A DNA stretch of 29,545 bases from an uncultured Oscillibacter sp. (lineage in GTDB: Bacteria; Bacillota; Clostridia; Oscillospirales; Oscillospiraceae): positions 1 to 29,545 of the forward strand of contig CABSFC010000023.1 of assembly GCA_902476875.1 (NCBI GenBank), written 5' to 3'. Positions 7,815-16,948 of this stretch are shown piece by piece (the first letter of the stretch is position 1; the number at the start of each line of letters is the position of its first letter). The translations under genes and the position numbers were made by a program. The notes beneath the pieces were generated by a model. That model did not search any database and was not told the origin of the DNA. It was given only the letters and a program-made list of their open reading frames with translations.

Positions 7815-8088
7815 ACCGTTGAAGTGAGAGTAAAGGTCACCATGCGCGTGCAGAGAGTCCGGGGGGCTGTGAGCCGGGCCGAGATGCAGATGATCACAAT
7901 GGGTCACTGAGGGCGCGGCGAAAACGGGACTTCCCGCCAGTAGTCTGCGACGCCGGAGGCAGGCGTTACCATGCCGGGAGTATGCTGGTACTCCGCTAAG
8001 CGCACGGCTCACGCCGTGAACCAAGGTGGCACCGCGGTTTGTTATCGACCGTCCTTGATGAGAGAGTTCTCATCAGGGGCGTTTTTTT
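7815..8088 (+). promoter_or_regulatory. Tryptophan-specific T-box riboswitch
   Basis: The leader binds uncharged tRNA and lets transcription continue when tryptophan is short. The T-box AAGGTGGCACCGCGG is at 8023-8037, and CCGTCCTT at 8049-8056 completes the antiterminator. In Stem I, AGTGA (7823-7827) pairs with TCACT (7904-7908) and GGTCACC (7835-7841) with GATGATC (7889-7895; six of seven positions). These enclose an internal loop with AGTA (7829-7832) on one side and the specifier TGG (7900-7902, the Trp codon) on the other. AGAGAG is at 7852-7857. The TGGC bulge (8027-8030) would pair with a tRNA ending GCCA, which agrees with the G73 discriminator of bacterial tRNA-Trp. The gene immediately downstream is trpB. 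Confidence 0.95.
8050..8088 (+). terminator. T-box regulated attenuator hairpin
   Basis: CGTCCTTGATGAGA (8050-8063) pairs with TCTCATCAGGGGCG (8068-8081) with two G-U pairs, followed by seven T (8082-8088). It shares CCGTCCTT with the antiterminator, so the two structures are mutually exclusive. The trpB ribosome binding site (8101-8106) lies beyond it. Confidence 0.92.
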
Positions 8089-8113
8089 ATGCATTTGGAC
8101 AGGAGGCATTACC

Positions 8114-9296
<1,183 letters not shown>

Positions 9297-9304
<8 letters not shown>

Positions 9305-10073
9305 CATCGCAAAGGCCTTTGCCAACGGCAAGGCGTTCATCCCATTCGTCACCTGCGGCGACCCGGACCTGGAGACCACCGCGAAGATCGTCCGCGCCAT
9401 GGCGGAGAGCGGGGCGGACCTCATCGAGCTGGGCATCCCCTTCTCCGACCCAACGGCAGAGGGCCCCGTCATCCAGGCGGCCAACGTCCGGGCGCTTGGC
9501 GCTGGGACCACCACCGATCGGATTTTTGACCTGGTGCGGGACCTGCGGCGGGACGTGACGGTGCCCATGGTGTTCATGACCTACGCCAACGTGGTGTACT
9601 CCTACGGCGCGGAGAAATTCATCTCCACCTGCGCGGACATCGGCATCGACGGACTGATCCTGCCGGACATCCCCTACGAGGAAAAGGACGAGTTCGACCC
9701 CATCTGCAAGCGGTACGGCCTGGACCTGGTGTCCCTGGTGGCCCCCACGTCGGAGGACCGCATCGCCACGGTGGCGAAGGAGGCCAGTGGGTTTATCTAT
9801 GTGGTCTCCTCCCTGGGCGTCACCGGCGTCCGCAGCGAGATCACCACCGACATCGGCGCCATGGTGAAGCTGATCCGGGCCAGCTCAAAGCTCCCCTGCG
9901 CCGTGGGCTTCGGCATCTCCACGCCGGAGCAGGCCCAAAAGATGGCGGCCCTGTCCGACGGCGCCATCGTGGGCAGCGCCATCGTGAAGCTCATCGCCCG
10001 GCACGGGCGGGACGCCGTCCCCTATGTGGCGGACTATGTGAAAGCCATGAAGGACGCTGTCCGACAGGCATGA
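9297..10073 (+). CDS. trpA: Tryptophan synthase alpha chain, with Glu at the catalytic Asp position
   Basis: A 258-residue TIM-barrel subunit that cleaves indole-3-glycerol phosphate to indole and glyceraldehyde-3-phosphate and channels indole to TrpB. Conserved parts are FIPFVTCGDPD, the general-acid Glu E44 (IELGIPFSDP), the phosphate loops SLGVTGVR and GFGIS, and VGSAIVK. At the position of E. coli Asp60 (SDPLADG) this protein has E55 (SDPTAEG, codon GAG). I recall the same TAEG version in other clostridial TrpA proteins, so it is probably a lineage feature, not a lesion. GGGGAGG precedes the ATG, which overlaps the trpB stop. There is no terminator before the downstream ABC importer genes. 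Confidence 0.95.
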
Positions 10074-10111
10074 ACCGACGATTTGTATCTTTGATTTTGG
10101 AGGAATTTGAA

Positions 10112-11173
10112 ATGAAAAAAGTATTTGCCCTGCTGACCGCCCTTGCGCTGGTCCTGTCCCTGGCCGCCTGCGGCGGCTCTCAAACCGAAACGCAGTCTCC
10201 GGAGGGCTCCGGCGAAGCGGACGCCCCCGCTGCGGAGAGCGGCAGCCTGATCGTCTACACCTCTCTGCCGGAGTCCGTCACCGACGCGCTGATGGCCGCC
10301 TTTGAGGCGGAGACCGGCATCACCGTGGAGCTGATCACCGCCGGCGGCGGCGAGCTGCTGTCCCGCATCGCCTCCGAGGCGGAGAACCCCCAGGGCGACG
10401 TGATGCTCAGCGGCACCATCAGCAACTGCACGGCTTTCCAGGAGTACTTCGCGGACTACACCACCGCCAACGAGGGCGACGTGCTGGACGCCTACAAGAA
10501 CACCGAGGGCGGCATGACTCGCTTCGACGTGATCTCCAGCGTCCTGATCGTCAACAAGGACCTGATCGGCGACATTGAGATCAACGGCTACGCCGACCTG
10601 CTGAACCCGGAGCTGAAGGGCCACATCGCCATGGCCGACCCCACCAAGGCGTCCTCCGCCTTTGAGCACCTGGTCAACATGCTGGAGGATATGGGCGACG
10701 GCAACGCCGACGACGGCTGGTCCTATGTGGAGCAGTTCTGCCGGCAGCTGGACGGCAAGCTGCTCAGCGGCTCCTCCGCCGTGTACAAGGGCGTGGCCGA
10801 CGGCGAGTACATCGTGGGCCTGACCTCCGAGGGCAGCGCCGCCAACGTCATCGCCGCCGGCGCGGACAACGTGGAGATCGTGTACATGGAGGAGGGCGTC
10901 GTCTTCCGGGGCGACGGCGCCTACATCATCAAGGGCTGCCCCAACGAGGCCAACGCCCGGAAGTTCCTGGACTTCTGCACCAGCTATGAGACCCAGCTCA
11001 TGTGCCAGAACGAGCTTTGCATGCGCTCCGTCCGCGGGGATGTCACCGGCTCTCCCATTCTGGCGGACCTCAGCGAGATCAACGTGCGCACCGACGACCT
11101 CCAGACGGTCATCGACAACAAGGAGGCCTGGCTGGAGCGGTTCACGGACCTGTACATCGACCTGCAGGGCTGA
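10112..11173 (+). CDS. ABC importer substrate-binding lipoprotein (iron/aminophosphonate type)
   Basis: A 353-residue lipoprotein. The N-terminal signal ends in a lipobox (LSLAAC, Cys at about 21) and is followed by an acidic Ser/Gly/Glu-rich linker. The mature part (LIVYTSLPESVTDALMAAFEAETGI, then ENPQGDVML and VLIVNKDL) belongs to the extracellular solute-binding family 1 group containing FbpA/AfuA (ferric iron), thiamine and 2-aminoethylphosphonate binders. The paired tyrosines that bind ferric iron in FbpA are not obvious; SSAVYKGVADGEYIVGL occupies that region, so iron is not assured. ATG at 10112 is chosen because TGGAGGA lies upstream at 7-bp spacing. It is only 38 bp after trpA with no visible promoter or terminator, so the Trp T-box may govern it. 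Confidence 0.85.
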   Translation: MKKVFALLTALALVLSLAACGGSQTETQSPEGSGEADAPAAESGSLIVYTSLPESVTDALMAAFEAETGITVELITAGGGELLSRIASEAENPQGDVMLSGTISNCTAFQEYFADYTTANEGDVLDAYKNTEGGMTRFDVISSVLIVNKDLIGDIEINGYADLLNPELKGHIAMADPTKASSAFEHLVNMLEDMGDGNADDGWSYVEQFCRQLDGKLLSGSSAVYKGVADGEYIVGLTSEGSAANVIAAGADNVEIVYMEEGVVFRGDGAYIIKGCPNEANARKFLDFCTSYETQLMCQNELCMRSVRGDVTGSPILADLSEINVRTDDLQTVIDNKEAWLERFTDLYIDLQG

Positions 11174-11247
11174 CGACAGACGGCGGCGGGGAGGCACGGG
11201 CCGCTCCACGCGAAACGTTTTAGCACCGGCGAAAGGAACGAGAATCC

Positions 11248-12351
11248 ATGAGTGTGTCAATTTCGATGAACCATTTGGTCAAGCGGTACGGCGGGCAGAC
11301 CGTGATCCCCGACCTGTCGCTGACCATCCGCAACGGGGAGTTTTTCACCCTGCTGGGCCCCTCCGGCTGCGGAAAAACCACCCTGCTGCGGATGATCGCG
11401 GGCTTCAACAGCGTGGACGGCGGCGAGTTGTGCTTTGACGGACGGCCCATCACGGACGTCCCCGCCCACCGGCGCAACATCGGCATGGTGTTTCAGAACT
11501 ACGCCATCTTTCCCAACATGAGCGTGCGGAAAAACGTGGAGTACGGCTTCCGCGCCCGAAAGGTCTCCCGGGAGGAGGCGCGCCGGCGGGTGGACGAGAT
11601 TTTGGATGTTGTGCGGATTCGGGAGTATCAGGACCGGATGCCCGCCCAGCTCTCCGGCGGCCAGCTCCAGCGGGTGGCGCTGGCCCGGGCCATCGTCATC
11701 CACCCCAGCGTTCTGCTGATGGATGAGCCCCTCAGCAATCTGGACGCCAAGCTGCGCCTGGACCTGCGGGGCGCCATCCGGGACGTTCAGAAGCAGGTGG
11801 GCATCACCACCTGCTATGTGACCCACGACCAGGAGGAGGCCCTGGCCATCTCCGACCGCATCGCCGTGATGAATCAGGGGGTCGTCCAGCAGGTGGGCGC
11901 CCCGATGGAGATCTACGCCCGCCCCGCCAACGGCTTTGTGGCCACCTTCATCGGCCGCAGCGGCCTGTTTGGGGCGACGGCGGGGGAGGACTGCCTGGAA
12001 TTTGCCGACGGAAGCCGCGTCCCCCGCCCGGCGGGGATGACGGCCGCGCCGGGGCAGCGGGTGGCGCTGTCCATCCGTCCCGAGGAGCTGTCCCCGGCGG
12101 AGAGCGGCCTCCGGGCCGTGGTCCGCGGCCGCACCTTCCTGGGAAAGACCCTGAACTACGTTCTGGAGTTTGCCGACGGCGTGGCCCTGCCGGGATATCC
12201 CCCCATCGAGTACGCCCAGGACTTCACCGGCGGCTGCCGGATGTACGAGCCGGGGGAGGCGCTATTCCTCCAGCCCGATCTGGGACGGGTCAACGTCTTC
12301 ACGGAGGACCTGTCCCGCAGCCTGATGGAAGGCGGTGGGGGACATGGCTAA
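11248..12351 (+). CDS. ABC importer ATP-binding protein (FbpC/PotA type)
   Basis: A 367-residue ATPase that should power the importer encoded around it. Walker A is GPSGCGKTT at 38-46. The Q-loop is VFQNYAIFPN at 81-90, and LSGGQLQRVALARA is the signature. Walker B is LLMDEP with E160, the D-loop is SNLDAK, and the switch His is H193 (VTHDQ). A C-terminal domain of about 130 residues looks like the TOBE domain of importers of ferric iron, polyamine or sulfate type. ATG at 11248 has AAAGGAACGAG upstream. It lies 74 bp after the binding-protein gene and overlaps the permease gene by 8 bp. Confidence 0.9.
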   Translation: MSVSISMNHLVKRYGGQTVIPDLSLTIRNGEFFTLLGPSGCGKTTLLRMIAGFNSVDGGELCFDGRPITDVPAHRRNIGMVFQNYAIFPNMSVRKNVEYGFRARKVSREEARRRVDEILDVVRIREYQDRMPAQLSGGQLQRVALARAIVIHPSVLLMDEPLSNLDAKLRLDLRGAIRDVQKQVGITTCYVTHDQEEALAISDRIAVMNQGVVQQVGAPMEIYARPANGFVATFIGRSGLFGATAGEDCLEFADGSRVPRPAGMTAAPGQRVALSIRPEELSPAESGLRAVVRGRTFLGKTLNYVLEFADGVALPGYPPIEYAQDFTGGCRMYEPGEALFLQPDLGRVNVFTEDLSRSLMEGGGGHG

Positions 12352-13990
12352 GCGGCGCCCGGACTTCTGGCAGGCGCTGTCCCTGGTCATCCTGGCGGCC
12401 TTCTGCCTCTTTCTGCTCTGGCCGCTGTTCCGCCTGTTCCTCTCCGGCTTTCAGGGGGAGGAAGGGCGGTGGACCCTGGAGAACTTTGTGAAGTTCTTCA
12501 GCAAAAAGTATTACTACCAGGCCCTGCGGAACAGCCTGTCCGTGGCGGTCTGCGTCACCGCGCTGACGCTGCTGATCGGCGTCCCGCTGGCCTATTGCAT
12601 GACCTTTTTCAGAGTGCGGGGCAGGGGCGCGCTGGAGCTTTTGATCATCATCGCCATGATGTCCCCGCCCTTCATCGGCGCCTACTCCTGGATTTTGCTG
12701 TGCGGCCGCAGCGGCTGGGTCACCACGTTTTTCGCGGAGCGCCTGGGAATGGACATTCCCACGGTGTACGGCTTCCGGGGCATCGTGCTGGTGCTGACGC
12801 TGAAGCTCTACCCCTTTATCTACATCTACGTCTCCGGCGCCCTGAAGCGGATGGACCCGTCCCTGATGGAGGCCGCCGAGAGCCTGGGCATCCACGGCGT
12901 CCGCAAGATTACCGGCAACGTCCTGCCGCTGATCGCGCCCACCGCCCTGTCCGCCGCGCTGCTGGTGTTCATGAACGCCCTGGCGGATTTCGGCACGCCC
13001 CAGCTCATCGGCGAGGGCTACGTCACCATGCCCACCCTGATCTACACGGAGTTTGTCAACGAGATGGGCGGCGATACCGGCTTTGCCGCCGCCCTGGCCG
13101 CGTTGATGGTGGTCATCACCGCGGCGCTGTTCCTCCTGCAGAAGTTCTATGTGGACCGCCGGGGCTACAACATGAACAGCATGCGCCCACCGGAGGCCCG
13201 GCCCCTGGCGGGCTGGCGCGGCGCGGTCCTTCACATCCTGCTCTACGGCGTGGTCCTCTTCTCCCTGATCCCCCAGGCAACGGTGATCTACACCTCCTTC
13301 CTCAACGCCAACCGCATGGTTTTTCTGGAGGGCTACTCCCTGAACAGCTATGTCCTGGCTTTCCAGACCCTGGGCGGGGCCATCTGGAACACCGTCCGCA
13401 TGGGCGGCGCCGCCATTTTGATCATCGTGGTGCTGGGCGTGGCCATCGCCTATCTCTCCGTGCGCCGCGGGACTGTCGTCACCGGCATCATCGACGCCGC
13501 CTCCATGTTCCCCTACATCATCCCCGGCTCCGTGCTGGGCATCACGCTGCTGCTGACCTTCAACGGGCGGCCCTGGCTGTGGGGCGGAACGGCCATTATC
13601 ATGGTGCTGTCCCTGGTCATCCGCCGCCTGCCCTATACCCTGCGCGGCAGCTCCGCCATCCTCCACCAGATCCCCGCCTCCCTGGAGGAGGCGTCCATCA
13701 GCCTGGGCGTTTCGCCGCTGAAGTCCTTCTTCCGCGTCACGGCCGTCCTGATGCTGCCGGGGGTGTTCTCCGGGGCCATCCTCAGCTGGGTGACGGTGAT
13801 CAACGAGCTGTCCTCCTCGGTCATTCTGTACTCCACGAAGACGCGGACCCTCTCCGTGGCCGTCTACTCCGAGGTGGTGCGGGGCAGCTACGGCACCGCC
13901 GCGGCCCTCTCCACCATCCTGACGGCGCTGACGCTGGTCTCCCTGCTGATCGCTTTCCGGGTGTCCGGCAGCGAGGAGCTCCACCTCTGA
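12344..13990 (+). CDS. Fused two-domain ABC permease (FbpB type)
   Basis: A permease of 548 residues with about 12 membrane segments, made of two tandem ModB/CysW-like permease domains in one chain, as in FbpB/AfuB. Each half has an EAA-type coupling loop: EAAESLGIHGVRKITGNVLPL in the first and EEASISLGVSPLKSFFRV in the second. One chain therefore replaces the usual permease dimer. The start is taken as ATG at 12344, overlapping the ATPase stop by 8 bp, with GGTGGGGG just upstream; GTG at 12335 is also possible and adds three residues. It is the last gene of the transcript, which ends at the hairpin at 13998-14040. Confidence 0.9.
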   Translation: MAKRRPDFWQALSLVILAAFCLFLLWPLFRLFLSGFQGEEGRWTLENFVKFFSKKYYYQALRNSLSVAVCVTALTLLIGVPLAYCMTFFRVRGRGALELLIIIAMMSPPFIGAYSWILLCGRSGWVTTFFAERLGMDIPTVYGFRGIVLVLTLKLYPFIYIYVSGALKRMDPSLMEAAESLGIHGVRKITGNVLPLIAPTALSAALLVFMNALADFGTPQLIGEGYVTMPTLIYTEFVNEMGGDTGFAAALAALMVVITAALFLLQKFYVDRRGYNMNSMRPPEARPLAGWRGAVLHILLYGVVLFSLIPQATVIYTSFLNANRMVFLEGYSLNSYVLAFQTLGGAIWNTVRMGGAAILIIVVLGVAIAYLSVRRGTVVTGIIDAASMFPYIIPGSVLGITLLLTFNGRPWLWGGTAIIMVLSLVIRRLPYTLRGSSAILHQIPASLEEASISLGVSPLKSFFRVTAVLMLPGVFSGAILSWVTVINELSSSVILYSTKTRTLSVAVYSEVVRGSYGTAAALSTILTALTLVSLLIAFRVSGSEELHL

Positions 13991-13997
13991 GCGCGAC

Positions 13998-14040
13998 AAA
14001 AAAGAGACCGGAATCCCCGCCGGGATTTCGGTCTCTTTTT
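13998..14040. terminator. Bidirectional terminator between the permease and DUF624 genes
   Basis: AAAAGAGACCGGAATCCC pairs with GGGATTTCGGTCTCTTTTT. It has T runs on both strands and lies between convergent genes, so it can end the trpBA/importer transcript and the minus-strand kinase-esterase-DUF624 transcript. Confidence 0.9.
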
Positions 14041-14065
14041 CTGTGTAAAAAGGGCCGCGGACAGG

Positions 14066-14704
14066 TCACGCCTCTTCCTCGTCCGGAGGGGGCGTCTCCT
14101 CCCGGGGCATGTATTTTCGGAATACCCGCTCCATCGTCAGCGACCACAGCAGGGCCGTCACGCAGGGCAGCACCAGCATGGGCAGCCACAGCAGCCCGCT
14201 GGCCAGCGCCGCCGCGGCGGCAATGGCCACGATCACCACGGTGCGGGGCAGATACCCCACCGCGAACCGCAGCCCCGCCAGCATCAGCGCCGCCGGGCGG
14301 AAGGTGAACCGGGACAGCAGCGGGAACATCCAGCACGCCGCGCCCACGGGAATCAGCAAAAACGCCAGACTGCACGCCGTGGCGACCGCCACGTTGGCCG
14401 TCCCGGCCGCCACGGCCCGCCACAGCAGCCGCAGCAGCGCCCCCAGCGCCGCCAGCAGCGCGCCCCAGACCACCGTGACCACGGTGGAGGTGACGAACTC
14501 CCGCCGGAAAGTGCGGAAGAACCGGACCCAGGGCCCGCCCGCTCCGCCCCGGACCGCCGCGTCGTACAGGGCGGTGGTGGCGGCGCCGATGGTGAACACC
14601 GGCAGGGAGCAGAACAGCCACAGCAGGCTCAGCACCAGCACGTCGGTAAACTTGCCGATGGCGCTCCAAAACCCGTTCTGCGGGTCAAAAAACGGAATGG
14701 CCAC
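14066..14704 (-). CDS. DUF624 (YesL-like) integral membrane protein
   Basis: A 212-residue protein resembling YesL/DUF624 proteins, which are common in carbohydrate-utilisation loci of Bacillota but have no firm function. The N-terminal PFFDPQNGFWSAIGKFTDVLVLSLLWLFCSLPVFTIGAATTALY is the family hallmark. About five membrane segments follow, and the tail is acidic (EETPPPDEEEA). GTG at 14702-14704 is the likely start, 3 bases after the esterase stop codon, with only a distant GGAG upstream, so translation is probably coupled to the esterase gene. Its place at the end of the kinase-esterase transcript ties it to sialate/amino-sugar use. Confidence 0.8.
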   Translation of the reverse strand: MAIPFFDPQNGFWSAIGKFTDVLVLSLLWLFCSLPVFTIGAATTALYDAAVRGGAGGPWVRFFRTFRREFVTSTVVTVVWGALLAALGALLRLLWRAVAAGTANVAVATACSLAFLLIPVGAACWMFPLLSRFTFRPAALMLAGLRFAVGYLPRTVVIVAIAAAAALASGLLWLPMLVLPCVTALLWSLTMERVFRKYMPREETPPPDEEEA

Positions 14705-14707
14705 GGC

Positions 14708-15379
14708 TTACACCAGCTCCGGGACCAGCGCCGCCAGCGCCTCCGCCAGCCGGGCGTGGCCCGCCTTGGTCAGGTGCATGAAGTCAATCTGGTTGAATTC
14801 GCAGCCAACTTCATTGGCGTCCAGGAAGTGGACGCCGGTTTCGGCGGCCACCCGGCGGAACTCCCCGGGGACCCTGCGGGACTTCTCCACGCAGGAGGGC
14901 CCCATGGTGCCCATCTCGTCGGCCACCGGAGAGGTCAGGACACCTTCCCCGATGACGGGCGGCGCCACGATCAGGATGTTGGGCCTGCCCTCCGGCCCCC
15001 AGCAGTCCACAGTCTTGGCCTTCTGCACCAGACGGCGCATCCCCAGGCCGATGGCAAAGGGGTTGACGCCAAAGCGCTCCTTGGTGTCGTTGGTGCCCAG
15101 CATGATGATCAGCAGGCTCACCGGCTCATGGCTCTTCAGGCAGGGATACAGATAATGCAGGGCGTCCAGGCCCTCGTACAGGGGGTCCTCAAAGACCGTG
15201 GTGCGGCCGGAGAGGCCCTCCTCGATGACCAGATACTCCTCCCCCAGGGCCTTTTGCAGCAGGCACGTCCAGCGCTCGTCCTCGTTGAAGCGGGCCAGGG
15301 CGGGGTCGGCGCAGCCGCTGGGGTCCGCGCAATAGCCGTGGGTATTGGAATCGCCCAGGCAGATGATGTGTTTCTTCAT
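14708..15379 (-). CDS. SGNH/GDSL hydrolase, candidate sialate or sugar O-acetylesterase
   Basis: A 223-residue serine esterase with all SGNH blocks: CLGDSNTHG with nucleophile S11, EEGLSGRTT with Gly near 57, MLGTND with N97, and DFMHLTKAGH with D199 and H202. Overall it resembles the Mycobacterium smegmatis arylesterase/acyltransferase (Ms-Act) group. There is no signal peptide, so it acts in the cytosol. The next gene upstream is the sugar kinase (4-bp gap), and the operon is divergent from N-acylglucosamine 2-epimerase. The context suggests removal of O-acetyl groups from imported sialic acid or amino sugars. That is inference; a general carboxylesterase is the alternative. Confidence 0.88.
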   Translation of the reverse strand: MKKHIICLGDSNTHGYCADPSGCADPALARFNEDERWTCLLQKALGEEYLVIEEGLSGRTTVFEDPLYEGLDALHYLYPCLKSHEPVSLLIIMLGTNDTKERFGVNPFAIGLGMRRLVQKAKTVDCWGPEGRPNILIVAPPVIGEGVLTSPVADEMGTMGPSCVEKSRRVPGEFRRVAAETGVHFLDANEVGCEFNQIDFMHLTKAGHARLAEALAALVPELV

Positions 15380-15383
15380 CGGC

Positions 15384-16766
15384 TCACTTCACGATCTCCG
15401 GCAGACTGGCCGCGGCGGCGGACTGGCCCACCCGGCGGAACTTCTCGTCAGGCAGGGCCAGATGGATCTTCCCGTTGACCTCGGCGTACTCGTCGGCCAG
15501 GACCTGCTTGCAGGTCTCCAGCAGCAGGTCGCCGCCCTTGCCGCTCATGACGCGGCCCAGCAGCAGCACGTGGCGGTAGCCGTACAGGTGGTGATACAGC
15601 GCCAGAGAGTGGGCCAGATACACGCCGATGCTCTCGTAGATCTTGGCGGCCCGGGGATCGTCCTGCTCCATCAGACCCTGGACGACCTTCAGCTTCTCGG
15701 CGGGGGACAGGCTCTCGTCCAGCTGGATGCCCGCGGCGGGGGCCAGCTTGATGACGGAGTCCTGAGAGAAATACTTGACGCCGCAGCCGATGTCGCCGGA
15801 CCACTCGTCCTGCATGGCGGTGGGAGCGGCGTCCACGGGGACGAAGGCCAGCTCGTTCAGCCAGCCGGTGATGTTGCCCTCTTCATCCACATAGCCCACG
15901 GCCTCGCTGGTGCCCATGGCGATGCCCAGGACGTTGTTGTCCTCCAGGCTCATGGCGCCCGCCAGGGCGGACACGTCGCCGTCGTTGACCACGGCGTAGG
16001 GCACGTCGCCAAACGTATCGGTGATGGCGCGGATATAGATGTCCTTCACCTTGGCGTCGAACAGGTCCTTGGGGACCTTCAGGAACAGGGAGGCGTTCAT
16101 GGTCCGGTTGTCGATATACACGCCGGCGGAGCTGACGCCCACGGCGTCCACCCGGGGCAGGTGCTCGGCGGCGGACTTCAGGGCGGCCACGATGCCGTCG
16201 TAGTGGTAATCCGGGTCGGCGTTGGTCTTGGGGAACCAGACGACCTCCTCGCTGTACACGCTCTCGCCGTCGATGACGGCGGAGACCTTGCGATCGCTTC
16301 CGCCGGCGTCGAAGCCGATGCGGCAGCCGTCCAGGTGGCGGCCGATGGCCTTGGAGAAGCTCTTCTCCCCGGGCACGGCGTCCACCCGCACCACCTCGAA
16401 GGGATGCTCGAACACGTCGCTCATGTAGCCGAAGTCGAAATCCCGGGAACCGCCGGCGGCGTAGTGGGCCTTCATGGCGTCGCACACGGCCTCGTTTCCG
16501 GCCAGGTACACCCGGAAGCCGCCCTTCATCCACAGCAGGGTCTTGATGACGCGGTCGATGTAGTAGATATCCGCCTCCCGCAGCGCCTCCGTGCCGTGGA
16601 CGCGTGTGCGGTACACGGCCATCTGGCCGCCCGAGCGCTCCACCGCCACGTCAAAGGGCTCGTTGGCGTCCTTCAGGAACTCCTCATAGAAGCGGCCCAG
16701 GGGGATAAAGGCGGGGTCCAGGGGAGGGAGATGCTTGACGTTCACGTCGATGCCGAGATGCTTCAT
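15384..16766 (-). CDS. ASKHA/ROK-like sugar kinase, predicted GlcNAc/ManNAc kinase
   Basis: A 460-residue protein. Residues 150-460 look like the two-lobed actin-like ATPase fold of ROK/BadF-type sugar kinases. They show a phosphate-1 loop DAGGSDRKVSAV (from D153), a connect-1-like GVSSAGVYID (210-219), NDGDVSALAG with candidate catalytic base D262, and an adenosine-side GIAMGTSEAVGYVD. The zinc-binding Cys cluster of classical ROK kinases is absent. Residues 1-150 (KHLPPLDPAFIPLGRFYEEFL onward) form an extra N-terminal domain I cannot assign. ATG at 16764-16766 is chosen because GGAGG lies about 9 bases upstream; the longer frame adds 28 residues from the promoter region. The pathway around it needs an amino-sugar kinase between the epimerase and NagA, and this is the only candidate in the window. 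Confidence 0.7.
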   Translation of the reverse strand: MKHLGIDVNVKHLPPLDPAFIPLGRFYEEFLKDANEPFDVAVERSGGQMAVYRTRVHGTEALREADIYYIDRVIKTLLWMKGGFRVYLAGNEAVCDAMKAHYAAGGSRDFDFGYMSDVFEHPFEVVRVDAVPGEKSFSKAIGRHLDGCRIGFDAGGSDRKVSAVIDGESVYSEEVVWFPKTNADPDYHYDGIVAALKSAAEHLPRVDAVGVSSAGVYIDNRTMNASLFLKVPKDLFDAKVKDIYIRAITDTFGDVPYAVVNDGDVSALAGAMSLEDNNVLGIAMGTSEAVGYVDEEGNITGWLNELAFVPVDAAPTAMQDEWSGDIGCGVKYFSQDSVIKLAPAAGIQLDESLSPAEKLKVVQGLMEQDDPRAAKIYESIGVYLAHSLALYHHLYGYRHVLLLGRVMSGKGGDLLLETCKQVLADEYAEVNGKIHLALPDEKFRRVGQSAAAASLPEIVK

Positions 16767-16836
16767 GACAAGAATCCTCCTTAAAAATGTCCGGAATTTG
16801 GAAATCCTTACAGTCTCTGATTTTACCTTTAGGCTA

Positions 16837-16858
16837 ACAGCTTTTTTCATTTTGTCAA
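16837..16858 (-). promoter_or_regulatory. Putative promoter of the kinase-esterase-DUF624 operon
   Basis: On the minus strand a perfect TTGACA lies at 16853-16858. The -10 is weak (TAGCCT at a 16-bp spacer). The palindrome at 16865-16877 lies directly upstream of this -35 box. Confidence 0.5.
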
Positions 16859-16864
16859 GAGTTT

Positions 16865-16877
16865 GAAAAAAATTTTC
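16865..16877. promoter_or_regulatory. Candidate RpiR operator between divergent promoters
   Basis: GAAAAAAATTTTC, a palindrome preceded by TTT. It lies 9 bp upstream of the plus-strand -35 box (16887) and next to the minus-strand TTGACA. A close copy is placed identically at 19106-19117. The TGAAAA/TTTTC half-sites agree with those I recall for RpiR-family regulators, one of which is encoded downstream. Confidence 0.6.
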
Positions 16878-16886
16878 TAAAATTTC

Positions 16887-16915
16887 TTGACGAGTTGCAC
16901 AAAAGGAAATATGAT
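16887..16915 (+). promoter_or_regulatory. Promoter of the epimerase-rpiR transcript
   Basis: TTGACG (16887-16892), a 17-bp spacer, TATGAT (16910-16915); transcription should begin near 16922, shortly before the epimerase start. Confidence 0.85.
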
Positions 16916-16948
16916 AGGGCTATCTAAGGAAAGGAAGGTGCCCAAATA

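Noticed and set aside
8039..8113. An upstream extension of trpB
   Set aside because: It would translate the T-box antiterminator and attenuator. The ATG at 8114 has a perfect ribosome binding site.
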